64,000 nt of DNA. It comes from Rhodanobacter glycinis (GTDB taxonomy: Bacteria > Pseudomonadota > Gammaproteobacteria > Xanthomonadales > Rhodanobacteraceae). The notes under the pieces were generated by a model that was given only the letters and a program-made list of their open reading frames with translations, was not told the DNA's origin and made no database searches. Location: assembly GCF_900114325.1 (NCBI RefSeq), contig NZ_FOSR01000003.1:248001-312000 (forward strand), in the 5' to 3' direction. Position numbers and translations under genes: made by a program. Below are positions 1 through 8,651 of this stretch, piece by piece (the first letter of the stretch is position 1; each line of letters opens with the position of its first letter).

Positions 1-772
1 CGCGCGCGGCGATGGCCAGCAGCCGTTCGCGCAGGGCAGCGACGTCGGGCGGCGTGGCTTGTTCGGCGGAAAACCCGCGATTGTTCTCGGCGTCGACGAC
101 GCGTTGCGCGGCCGGGCGTGCCGCCACCGCCAGCACATCCTGCTCGCGCAGCAGCCCCTGCGTGCGCTGGCGCAGGTGATCGAGCAGATCCACACGCTCG
201 GCCGCGCTGTAGCGGTCGGCCTTGTTCAACGCCAGCAGCAGCGGGCGCTGGGTGGCGGCCAGGGTTTTCAGTGCGTCGAGTTCTTCGCGGGTCAGGTCGC
301 CATCACAGACGAAGATCACCAAATCGCATATTTCGGCGACGTCGAAGGCCAGCTTCTCGCGTGCCTCGCCATCCAGTTCGTTGATGCCGGGCGTGTCGAT
401 CAATACCAGGCCGTCGTGCTGCGCCTCGTCCAGCGTGGCCTGTGCGGCCTGGGTGGTGGTGCCGTGCAGGACGCCCACCGCGAATGCCTCGTGGCCCAGC
501 AACGCATTGGCCAGCGACGACTTGCCGGCGGAGACGCGGCCGAATACCGCCACGTGCAATTCGCCGCGTTCCAGCCGGGCCAGCATCGACTCGATGCGCG
601 CGAAATCGGCGGCCAGTTCGTGGCGAACCGACGGCGGAATGGCGGGATCATCGATCAGGTTACGCAGGCTGTCGGCCACGCGCGTATCGGCGTTGCCGGA
701 GGCTGTGCGCGTTGGCGCAGGCTCCGGCGTGAGCCGGTTGCGCAATCGCTGCCAGAGTGCGTCGAGATCCAC
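1..772 (-). CDS. GTP-binding protein (dynamin/Era-like P-loop GTPase), 3' end outside window
   Basis: The reverse strand encodes at least 257 residues with a P-loop GRVSAGKS (residues 78-85), a G3 DTPG (126-129) and a G4 NKAD (183-186). It is therefore a GTPase of the HSR1/dynamin-like group. No membrane segment is visible in the part present. The start is taken as GTG at 772, because only about 10 bp separate it from the stop of the upstream yceI-like gene and no better in-frame start exists. It is the last visible member of a four-gene minus-strand unit (YceI, b561, YceI, GTPase). It resembles the GTPase at 3203-4675 around the P-loop and shares phrases such as LLLALNKAD, so the two are probably paralogues. 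Its biological role is unknown. Confidence 0.8.
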   Translation of the reverse strand, partial: MDLDALWQRLRNRLTPEPAPTRTASGNADTRVADSLRNLIDDPAIPPSVRHELAADFARIESMLARLERGELHVAVFGRVSAGKSSLANALLGHEAFAVGVLHGTTTQAAQATLDEAQHDGLVLIDTPGINELDGEAREKLAFDVAEICDLVIFVCDGDLTREELDALKTLAATQRPLLLALNKADRYSAAERVDLLDHLRQRTQGLLREQDVLAVAARPAAQRVVDAENNRGFSAEQATPPDVAALRERLLAIAAR

Positions 773-782
773 GCGTGATCGG

Positions 783-1343
783 CTACTTGGCAGCGAGCAC
801 GAGGTGTGCGGTGACTTTCACGTCGGCGCCGATCACCGAGGTATCGGCGTACTGGCCACCGCCCACGTTGAAATCGAGGCGCTTGAGGTTGCCGCTGACA
901 TCCAGCGTGGCACCGCTGCCCTGCGGCTTGAAATCCACCGTGAGGCTGACCGGCTTGGTCACGCCACGCAGGGTGAGCTGGCCATCGGCGATCACCTTGC
1001 CGCCGACATCGCGGAAACCGGTGGTGACAAAGTGCGCGGTGGGAAATTTGGCCACATCGAAGAAGTCGGGGCCGGGCAGGGCGCTGTCGCGATCACTGTC
1101 GCCGGTTTTCGCACTGGCCAGGTTCACGTCGACGTCGAACTTCGAGCTGGCCAGGTGTGCCGGGTCGTAGCTGATCGTCGCGGTCCACTGGCTGAAGCTG
1201 CCATCGAAATTGGCGCCCTGGAAAACACCGACGAAACCGAGCTTGCTGGCGGCCGGTTGCACGGTGTAGTCGGTGGCGAAGCCGGCGCAGGGCAGCGTCA
1301 GCGCGGCGAGCAACAGCAGGGATTTCAGGGCGGGATGTTTCAT
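783..1343 (-). CDS. YceI family periplasmic protein (first copy)
   Basis: This 186-residue protein starts with a clear Sec signal peptide (about residues 1-23, ending GFA). It continues as a single YceI lipocalin-like barrel, with the typical opening DYTVQPAASKLGF, the FDV-D-N strand and the LTLRGVTKPV motif. YceI proteins bind isoprenoid-type lipids in the periplasm; the exact ligand here is unknown. The ATG overlaps the stop of the cytochrome b561 gene (ATGA), which implies translational coupling. A second, more divergent YceI gene lies on the other side of b561. A YceI/b561 pairing is common in proteobacteria and suggests a link to membrane redox or quinone-like lipids. Confidence 0.9.
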   Translation of the reverse strand: MKHPALKSLLLLAALTLPCAGFATDYTVQPAASKLGFVGVFQGANFDGSFSQWTATISYDPAHLASSKFDVDVNLASAKTGDSDRDSALPGPDFFDVAKFPTAHFVTTGFRDVGGKVIADGQLTLRGVTKPVSLTVDFKPQGSGATLDVSGNLKRLDFNVGGGQYADTSVIGADVKVTAHLVLAAK

Positions 1344-1915
1344 CGATGGTCTCCTTCGGGCGGCGTGCGCGGGCGGCCGAACGGCAGCATCCGGCGCAGC
1401 ACATTGTCGCGATCGAACACGTGATGCTTCAGAGCGGCGCCCACATGCGACACCAGCACCAGCAACAGCAGGAAAAACAGGTATTCGTGCACGTCGCGCA
1501 CGACATGGCTGATGCCCTCGTTCTTCGCCGTCAGCGCGGGCAGGTTGAACAGCTTGAACCATTGCAGCGGCTTGCCGGTGACCGAGTTGAACCACCAGCC
1601 GCTGAGCGGAATCGCCGCGATCAGCACGTACAGAAAGGCATGCGTGGCGTGCGCGACCCGGCGCTGCCAGCGCGGCATCGGTTCATCCGGTGGCGCGCGT
1701 TCGCTCAGTCGCCACGCCAGCCGCAGCAGCAGCAAGGCCAGCAGGGTCAGGCCGATCGACTTGTGCAGCGCGAACACGTTGATCTTCGAGATCGACGGCG
1801 ACATGCCGACCATCAGCAAGCCCCACACGCCGTTGCCGAGAATGCCCAGCGCCATGATCCAGTGGAAGCACTTGATGACGCTGCCCCATTGGCGATGGTT
1901 GCTGCGCAGACTCAT
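1340..1915 (-). CDS. Cytochrome b561 family membrane protein
   Basis: This 191-residue protein has four hydrophobic helices. Histidines sit where this family binds two b-type hemes: H18 in CFHWIM, H51 in FALHKS, H143 in DVHEY and H157 in VSHVG. Members pass electrons between quinol and periplasmic or membrane acceptors; the partner here is not known. Start and stop both overlap neighbouring genes by ATGA, so it is translated as the middle member of a YceI-b561-YceI unit. Its length is normal for bacterial b561 (about 180-190 residues). Regulation cannot be read from the sequence. Confidence 0.92.
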   Translation of the reverse strand: MSLRSNHRQWGSVIKCFHWIMALGILGNGVWGLLMVGMSPSISKINVFALHKSIGLTLLALLLLRLAWRLSERAPPDEPMPRWQRRVAHATHAFLYVLIAAIPLSGWWFNSVTGKPLQWFKLFNLPALTAKNEGISHVVRDVHEYLFFLLLLVLVSHVGAALKHHVFDRDNVLRRMLPFGRPRTPPEGDHR

Positions 1916-2532
1916 GGTTTGGCTCCGGAAGTGGTGTCGATGTGATCGTCGCGAATCGCCTCGAGTTCCAGCCATACGGCGACGTTGTGACCGATGGCGT
2001 TCGGAAACGCGGTGATGCCGAAGGCAGTGCGGTCCAGCGTGGCAGTGGCCGAGAAGCCGGCCACCACGTGCATGCCGAAGATCGTGCGCGCCAGCCGGTT
2101 GAGGGTGAACGGCAACGTGACCGGCCGGGTCACGCCATGCAGGGTCAATTCGCCATGCAACACGCCGTGGCTGGCGTCCTTGCGTTCCACCGAGGTACTG
2201 ACGAAATGGGCGTAACGTTCGTGCGAGCAATCGAGCAGCGAGCCGCCGCAGACTGCGTCATTCCACTTCGCATCACCCATGTCGGCGCTGCCCATGTCGA
2301 TGTCCAGCACCGTAGACGCATGGCTCCAGTCATCCGGATCGAAGCGCAGCCAGCCGTGCGCGATACGCAGCCGCCCGAACGGGCGCGAATAGCCGTCGTG
2401 GTCGATGCTGAAGACGATCTGGCTGTGCACCGTGTCATAGCGGTAGGTGTGCATGGCGGCTTGCGCCGCTGCTGGCAATAACAGGATGGCCAGGGCAAAC
2501 GACAACCAGCATGTGGGGCGGAAACGAGGCAT
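1912..2532 (-). CDS. YceI family protein (second, divergent copy)
   Basis: This 206-residue protein has a signal peptide (about residues 1-25, ending AQA). A YceI domain follows, with the family-typical GELTLHGVTRPVTL strand and a central F-D-W-S region. It has two extra cysteines (CGGSLLDC) absent from the neighbour at 783-1343, possibly a periplasmic disulfide. It is the first gene of the unit; its stop overlaps the b561 ATG. Its promoter should lie in the gap upstream of 2532. Ligand unknown. It is too divergent from the other YceI copy to be a recent duplicate. Confidence 0.88.
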   Translation of the reverse strand: MPRFRPTCWLSFALAILLLPAAAQAAMHTYRYDTVHSQIVFSIDHDGYSRPFGRLRIAHGWLRFDPDDWSHASTVLDIDMGSADMGDAKWNDAVCGGSLLDCSHERYAHFVSTSVERKDASHGVLHGELTLHGVTRPVTLPFTLNRLARTIFGMHVVAGFSATATLDRTAFGITAFPNAIGHNVAVWLELEAIRDDHIDTTSGAKP

Positions 2533-3202
2533 GGGCGAAGTCTGGCCGAATGATGCGGGTGATGCCAGTTGCCGGTTGCGAACAAAGTGTTCGCGGGGCG
2601 GCGCTGCTCGTTGCGCTTACTTGTTTTGCCGGTTTGCTGCTGTTGCCCGAGGCGCTTTGAGTGGTGTTTTGCTTTGACTGAGGTGATTCGGTCGCGTGCC
2701 GCCGCCTATAGTGTCGGGGTTTCACCCATCTGTCGACGGGCGAGTCACTTTCTCTCGCTTGCCCGAGAGAAAGTAACCCAAGAGCCGCACACCCAAGCGT
2801 CGAGTTCAATCGCGCGAGCCTGCCCTTCCTAGTCCTCAGTTTTCGGTGACGGCGCGGAGTGGCCGCTGGTGTAACAGGAAGAGCCACCTCTATTCCAAAA
2901 AGCCTCGACCGATCAGGCTTGTAGGGTCGGCGGGTCCCACAGGCCATTTCTCTGGGTTATGTCTCTTGACTCCGGGCATCCTGCCCTACGCCCTTCGGGC
3001 CAGCTTCGCTGTTCGCCACTGCTCCTGCAGTGGCGTGGGCCAGCAAAGAGAGGTAACTCGGGCGCCGGCAGGCGTCCGAAAGCCCACCGCAGGCGAGCAA
3101 TCTGGCGATTACGCCCGAACGAGCAAAAGCCCTCTGCAGGCGAGCCACCCGACGCCAACTCCAAGTCAGGCGACAGCCTCACCCAGACACCACCAGCGGA
3201 GC
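2533..3202. other. Gene-free 670-bp stretch with two perfect hairpins
   Basis: No convincing gene is present; open frames here have no family features or good start sites. There is an 11-bp perfect stem (2747-2757 paired with 2764-2774, 6-nt loop CTTGCC) and an 8-bp perfect stem (3014-3021 with 3028-3035). From memory, the first hairpin resembles a dispersed intergenic element of Xanthomonadales. The promoter of the YceI-b561 unit must lie near its left end, and the stop of the GTPase gene marks its right end. Confidence 0.55.
2747..2774. repeat. Perfect 11-bp inverted repeat, 6-nt loop
   Basis: ACTTTCTCTCG and its exact reverse complement flank CTTGCC. There is no T-tract, so a simple intrinsic terminator is unlikely. 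It could be a relic of a dispersed intergenic element. Confidence 0.6.
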
Positions 3203-4675
3203 CTACGAGGCATCCCCCTCGTCCCGCTCCCGCCAGGCCTCCATCGTCAGCGCCGCCAACTGCCGCATCCGCGCCCCCCGCGCATCCGCCAGCAACCCCT
3301 TCAACCGTTCCCCGGCATCCTGCTGATCCAGCGTCTTGCGTTCGGCCAGCGAGGCGGACAGCGCGCGGCCCATCGAATCGAAGATCAAGGCGTAAGCGAA
3401 TGCGTGCAGCACGCCGCCGCCCAACGTGCCGAGTCCGGGGAAGGCCTTCAGTGCATTGCCGGCCACGGCCAGCACGATGGAACTGCCGGTGCGCAGGGTG
3501 AGCCGGGCTTGCTGGATGAAGTCCTCGATCTGGACGTCGCTGACGCGCACGCCGTACAACGTGGCCAGTTCGCGGGTGAGCGCGGTGGCCAATGCGCCCT
3601 GGATCACCAGGTCGCTGCCTGGCACCACCGCCGCCAGTGCGCCGACGATGGCGCGCCGCGCGTACTTGCGCACGATGCGTTCGGATTCGGCGGCGCGGGT
3701 CTGCGCCTCGAGGACGCCGGTGCGTTCGTGCACGCCGGCCAGCACGGCGTGTTCGCGCAGTGGCTCCAGCCCTTCGGCGCCGGGGGCGGTGAGTCGGGCC
3801 AGGGCGTGCAGCAACGGCTCGATGTCGGGCGTGCGCTGGCGTTCGACCTGCTCGGTGCTGCCGTCGGCGAGCCGGCGCTGGAAACGCTCGCTGCCGCCGG
3901 CGCTGATCGCCACCACGGTGGCGGCGGTCCCGCGGGTCTGCCGGCGCAGGCGATCGAGCAGTTGCGCGCGCTCGGCCTCGTTCCACTGGTCGGCCTTGTT
4001 CAGCGCCAGCAGCAGCGGCTTGCCGAAATCACCGAGCCAGCGCAGTTCATCCATCTGTGTGCGGGTGAGGTCGCCGGCGCACAGGTAAACCACGGCATGC
4101 GCGCGCAGGGCTTCGTGGCGGGCCAGGGTTTCGTGCGCCTCGCCGCCGGCCTCGCGGCTGCCGGGAACGTCGGCCAGTACCAACACGCGGCCATCGGGCA
4201 ACTGGCCGTCGTGGTGGGTGACTTGCTGGGTGGTGCCGCCGCGCACGTCACTGGTAGCCAGCGCTTGCGGCGCCAGTGCGCGAATCAGGCTGCTCTTGCC
4301 GCTGGAGATTTCGCCGAACAATGCCACGTAGACACGGGCAGTACTGCGGCGGCGATCGAGTTCGGACAATTCCGCGTTGAGCGCCGCGGTGTCGGTCCCG
4401 CGCTCGCGCAGCTGGCCGATGCGTTGCTCCAGGCTGCCGCGATCGGGCGCCGGCACGGGGCGGCGCTTGCGGCGCGGACGCAGCAGCCACCACAACACGC
4501 CCAGTCCGACCAGCGCGAAGGCCAGCAGCACGAGGCCCAGGGTCCACTGCAGCCACGTGGGCAGGGTGAGGAAGCGTTGGGCCAGCGCCAGCGCGCGGTC
4601 GGCGGCGGCAAACAGCAGCCATGACAGCGCGGCGATGGCGAGTGCGGCGAGCAGCAGTCGGGGGCGTCGGGTCAT
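3203..4675 (-). CDS. Membrane-anchored GTPase with DUF697-like C-terminal domain
   Basis: This 490-residue protein has two N-terminal membrane helices (about 5-24 and 43-66) and a basic linker. The GTPase domain shows P-loop GEISSGKS (121-128), DVPG (169-172) and NKAD (226-229). The C-terminal part has hydrophobic segments (AVVPGSDLVIQGALA and the region around FPGLGTLGGG) resembling DUF697. ATG at 4675 is chosen because it begins the hydrophobic anchor; longer reading frames upstream have no family-like sequence. It is divergent from the sensor kinase at 4797. It looks like a paralogue of the GTPase at 1-772. Role unknown; related proteins are suspected to act in envelope or stress processes. 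Confidence 0.82.
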   Translation of the reverse strand: MTRRPRLLLAALAIAALSWLLFAAADRALALAQRFLTLPTWLQWTLGLVLLAFALVGLGVLWWLLRPRRKRRPVPAPDRGSLEQRIGQLRERGTDTAALNAELSELDRRRSTARVYVALFGEISSGKSSLIRALAPQALATSDVRGGTTQQVTHHDGQLPDGRVLVLADVPGSREAGGEAHETLARHEALRAHAVVYLCAGDLTRTQMDELRWLGDFGKPLLLALNKADQWNEAERAQLLDRLRRQTRGTAATVVAISAGGSERFQRRLADGSTEQVERQRTPDIEPLLHALARLTAPGAEGLEPLREHAVLAGVHERTGVLEAQTRAAESERIVRKYARRAIVGALAAVVPGSDLVIQGALATALTRELATLYGVRVSDVQIEDFIQQARLTLRTGSSIVLAVAGNALKAFPGLGTLGGGVLHAFAYALIFDSMGRALSASLAERKTLDQQDAGERLKGLLADARGARMRQLAALTMEAWRERDEGDAS

Positions 4676-4796
4676 GCGCCGAAGTGTAGCGGCAGGGTCG
4701 CCGACTCGCCCGAACGGCGGGGTTTTGGCATCATGCACGGGTTGTGACGGACCGCGACACGGTCGTCCGTCGTCCAGGGAGGCATGGGGGAGGCTC

Positions 4797-7700
4797 ATGG
4801 CGGGGACGCTTTTGCTGGGAATGGCGATGCTGCTGGGCACCACGATGCCTGGTGCTTCCGTGCGTGCGCCAACGCCCCATGCGCCGATGGTCGGTACGGC
4901 GCCGGTGGCCTCCGTATCGGCAACGAATACGCCGCTGCCAACCCCGCAGTTTCGCCGCTATGGCACCAGCGATGGCCTGCCCAGCACGCATGTCTATGCC
5001 GTGGCGCAATCGCCGGACGGCGCGATCTGGTTCGGTACCAAGGGGGGCATCGCTCGCTTCGATGGCGTGCAGTTCCAGGTTTTCCGGCATGCCAAGAACG
5101 ATCCGGGATCGCTTTTCGACAATGGCATCGATGCGTTGCTGGTCGACCACCAGGGGCGTCTCTGGGCCGGGGGCCTGAACGCGGGCCTGAACCGTTATGT
5201 CGCCGCCACCGGCACGTTCCTGCACTGGGGCCATGACCCGGCCGATCCGCACAGTCTGGTCAGCGACCGCGTCTGGTCGATCGCGCAGACCGCCGATGGC
5301 AGCCTGTGGGTGGGCACCAGCGCCGGCCTCGATCGCATGAGTCCGGATGGCAAGGATTTCGAGCATATCGTCAATCCGTTGCTGGGCGACAAGCCGGGCG
5401 ACTTTGGCCCGGTGGGCGCGCTCTACGTGGATGCGAAGGGGCGGCTGTGGATCGGCAGCGACCACGGCACCTTCGTGCGCGAAGCCGACGGCAGCATGCA
5501 CGAAGTGCTGGAGGCGGGCAGCAAGCGGCGCGTCGTGCCCTGGCGCATCGAGGGCACCGGCGACGAGGTGCGCATCGCGGCCGTCGATGGCTTGATGATC
5601 GTGGGCAAGGACGGCTATGCGCATCCTTTCGGTGCGCCGACGATTCCGGCCACCAACGTGATGTCGAGCGTCCGCGATGCGGCCGGTCGCTTGTGGGTGG
5701 GCACGCAGAAGGGCCTGTTCGTGCAGACGACGGCGGGCGGACCGGTTACGCCGGTTAGCAATCATCCGGTGCTGTACGGCAACCTGCCCGGCACCTGGGT
5801 GTGGCAGATCATGACCGACCGCGAGGGCGGCGTTTGGATGGCCTTGTTCGACGGCGGCGTGGCCTATCTGGCGCCCGGCTGGAACAGCTTCAGCCGTTTC
5901 ACCCATGTGCCGGACGATCCGTCCAGCCTGCGCGACGCGATGGCCACCACGATGGCGCGTGGTCGTGACGGCCGACACGTCTGGGTGGGCGAGCGGCGGG
6001 GGCGGGTGGATCGGCTCGATCCGGCCACCGGCCATGTCGAGCAGGTGATCTCCGGGCTTGTCGGCGACGTGGTCGGGATGACCCAGGACAATCGGCACCG
6101 GCTGTGGGTGGCGGTGCAGGGCGGGCTCTACGTGTGCGCGATTTCGTCCTGGCGCTGCACCAAGGTGGATATCGGATCGGCCGGTGCCAAGCGCCCGCTT
6201 GAAGTGGAGCCCGGTCCCGATGGCCAGATGTATGCGCGTACATTCGGCCATGGCGTGTTCCGGATCGACCCGGACAGCCTGAAGGTCACGCGGATGCCGA
6301 TGGACCAGCCCAGCGACAAGGTGCTGTGGGGCAGCCAGATGACCGAGCATGGCGGCGTTTTCTGGTACGCCAGCGATGGCGGCATGATGCGCCTGAACGC
6401 CACCAACAGCCGTTTCGAGATGGTACCCGGTGGGCCGGTGGGGCAATCGGTGGATGCCTTCTCGTTCGATGCGCATGGCCTGTGGATGGCCAACGACAAC
6501 GGCCTGACCCATTACCACTACCAGGGCGACGGCATCGCGCTGGATCGCACCGTCGACAGCGCGCAAGGCTGGCCGCCGATCAGCGTGGTGGATCTGCGCG
6601 TGGATGCGCATGGCCGGGTCTGGATATTCGGCCACGACGGCCTGTGGTGCTTCGATCCGGCCAGCGGGAAATTCCGTGCGCTCGGGCTGCAGGATGGACT
6701 GACCAACGGCGAGTTCACGCGTGGCTATGCGCTGATGCCGAGTGGCTACATCTACGCACCCACGCTTGGCGGGGTGGTCGCATTCGATCCCGATCGGGTG
6801 CAGGACCATCCCGGCAAGCCGCATCTGGCCATCACCCAGGTCAGCATCAACGCCGGCAAGAACTGGACTGCGGTGCCAGTCCGCAATGGCGTGTTGCACA
6901 TGGGTTGGGGCGAACACCGCTTGATGGTGCAGACGCGGGCATTCAGTTACCTCGATCCGCCGTCGACGCTCTACTGCTTCAAGCTGGTCGGTTTCGACAA
7001 TGGCTGGGTCGATACCGGCAATCGCGGCGAACGCACGTTCATCGGCCTGAGCGCAGGCGATTACACGCTGGAAGTGCATGCCTTCGTCAACGGCCACTGG
7101 ACCTCGCTGGCCGCGCCGTTGCGCATCCATGTGCAGTCGCCGCCGTGGCTGCGCTGGTGGGCGTGGCTGGTTTACGCCGTGCTGATCGTGTTGCTGGCAT
7201 GGGCCATCCTGCTGGCATGGCGGCGACGCATGGCAAGCCGGCAACAGATCATGCTGGCCGAGCAGCGGCGCAGCCTGGCCGAGCAGGCCAGTGCGGCAAA
7301 GAGCCAGTTCCTGGCCACGCTGAGCCACGAGATCCGCACACCGATGACCGGCGTGATGGGCATGGCCGAACTGCTGCTCGCCACGCCGCTCAATGCCGTC
7401 CAGCACAGTTACGCCGAAACCATGCAGCGCTCCGGCGAGCTGCTGCTGAAATTGCTCAACGATGCGTTGGACCTGGCTCGCATCGAATCAGGCCGATTGC
7501 AACTGGAGCCGGCGCCATTCGATCCCTGCGCCCTGGTGCAGGAGATCGGCCGCCTGCAAACCGGCCACGCGCGTGCCAAGGGGCTGGAGTTCGACGTGGA
7601 AATCGAGACCGACCTGCCGCCGCGTGCGATGGGCGACGTGTTCCGCATCCGCCAGATCCTGCTGAACCTTGCCAACAACGCATTGAAGTTCACCGAACAC

Positions 7701-8402
7701 GGTCGCGTGGTGCTTGGCGTGGGTTGCTACGGCGAGGAACTGGTGTTCAGCGTTTGCGACACTGGCCCGGGCATTCCCGAGGACGTGCAGGCGCATCTGT
7801 TCGAACCGTTCGAGCAGGGCGAGAGTCCGCAACGCCGCGTGGGCACCGGCCTTGGCCTGTCGATCTGTCGCGAACTGGCCTTGCTGCTGGATGGGCGCAT
7901 CGGGCTGGAATCGCGGATGGGCGAGGGCAGTATCTTCCGGCTGCACCTGCCACTGCACGAGGTCAGCACGCCGGCACCGCGGACATTGCCGATGCCGCGC
8001 CGGGGCGATGGCACGACGCACCGGATCCTGCTGGTGGAAGACGACGCCATCGTGGCGGCAGTCGTCCGTGGCTTGCTCGAACGCCTGGGACACGGCGTTC
8101 GCCATGCGGTGAACGGACTGGAGGCGATGGCCGAACTGGCACAGGAACCTTGCGACCTGGTGTTGATGGATCTTGACCTGCCCGGACTCGACGGCTTCCA
8201 GGTAGCGCGTCTGATTCGCCAGAACGAAGCGCCCGGCGAGCATGTGCCGATCATTGCCGTCACCGCCCGCACCGGTGGTGACGACGAGGCCCGCAGTCGT
8301 GCCGCCGGCATGGACGATTTCCTGCGCAAGCCGCTGACCGGTGCGCAATTGGCTGAAGTGCTGGCGGAATGGGCCTCGCCGTCGACCGCGTCGACGAATT
8401 GA
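4797..8402 (+). CDS. Hybrid sensor histidine kinase with periplasmic two-component propeller
   Basis: This protein of about 1201 residues has, in order: a signal/anchor at the N-terminus, repeated propeller blades with W-GT/W-VGT motifs (about 40-680), a Y_Y_Y domain (about 700-775) and a transmembrane helix (about 782-805). Then follow a DHp domain with H844 in SHEIRTP, an ATPase domain (N box [23 protein letters not shown]) and a receiver with phospho-acceptor D1125 (MDLDLPG) and the conserved KP near the end. It lacks the AraC-type DNA-binding output common in propeller hybrids, so the phosphate must pass to another protein. ATG 4797 follows GGGGAGG but with a short 3-nt spacer; ATG 4818 is a fallback. 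A paralogue follows directly at 8652. Confidence 0.93.
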   Translation: MAGTLLLGMAMLLGTTMPGASVRAPTPHAPMVGTAPVASVSATNTPLPTPQFRRYGTSDGLPSTHVYAVAQSPDGAIWFGTKGGIARFDGVQFQVFRHAKNDPGSLFDNGIDALLVDHQGRLWAGGLNAGLNRYVAATGTFLHWGHDPADPHSLVSDRVWSIAQTADGSLWVGTSAGLDRMSPDGKDFEHIVNPLLGDKPGDFGPVGALYVDAKGRLWIGSDHGTFVREADGSMHEVLEAGSKRRVVPWRIEGTGDEVRIAAVDGLMIVGKDGYAHPFGAPTIPATNVMSSVRDAAGRLWVGTQKGLFVQTTAGGPVTPVSNHPVLYGNLPGTWVWQIMTDREGGVWMALFDGGVAYLAPGWNSFSRFTHVPDDPSSLRDAMATTMARGRDGRHVWVGERRGRVDRLDPATGHVEQVISGLVGDVVGMTQDNRHRLWVAVQGGLYVCAISSWRCTKVDIGSAGAKRPLEVEPGPDGQMYARTFGHGVFRIDPDSLKVTRMPMDQPSDKVLWGSQMTEHGGVFWYASDGGMMRLNATNSRFEMVPGGPVGQSVDAFSFDAHGLWMANDNGLTHYHYQGDGIALDRTVDSAQGWPPISVVDLRVDAHGRVWIFGHDGLWCFDPASGKFRALGLQDGLTNGEFTRGYALMPSGYIYAPTLGGVVAFDPDRVQDHPGKPHLAITQVSINAGKNWTAVPVRNGVLHMGWGEHRLMVQTRAFSYLDPPSTLYCFKLVGFDNGWVDTGNRGERTFIGLSAGDYTLEVHAFVNGHWTSLAAPLRIHVQSPPWLRWWAWLVYAVLIVLLAWAILLAWRRRMASRQQIMLAEQRRSLAEQASAAKSQFLATLSHEIRTPMTGVMGMAELLLATPLNAVQHSYAETMQRSGELLLKLLNDALDLARIESGRLQLEPAPFDPCALVQEIGRLQTGHARAKGLEFDVEIETDLPPRAMGDVFRIRQILLNLANNALKFTEHGRVVLGVGCYGEELVFSVCDTGPGIPEDVQAHLFEPFEQGESPQRRVGTGLGLSICRELALLLDGRIGLESRMGEGSIFRLHLPLHEVSTPAPRTLPMPRRGDGTTHRILLVEDDAIVAAVVRGLLERLGHGVRHAVNGLEAMAELAQEPCDLVLMDLDLPGLDGFQVARLIRQNEAPGEHVPIIAVTARTGGDDEARSRAAGMDDFLRKPLTGAQLAEVLAEWASPSTASTN

Positions 8403-8651
8403 GGCAAGAGGCCGAGAGGCTGGCGAGGATGCCGGGAAATGCCATTTGTGGCGGTTTGACAACCGGTCTGCGCGAGTCGACCGGGTCGTGTCGGGGCGGG
8501 TCTCGCATTCATTGGGCCGAAAGGCATCGGGATGGCGATTTCGATATTGACTACAATGACGGATCTTTCTCGGCCAGCGCTCCCGAACCTCGATCGATTC
8601 GTCGTGACGGCGGGGCTTGGGCATGATGCAAGGCAGCTGCAGGGGAATCGC

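Noticed and set aside
59-1424. Plus-strand open frames over the left end
   Set aside because: They lie opposite the GTPase and YceI genes, whose motifs are clear on the minus strand.
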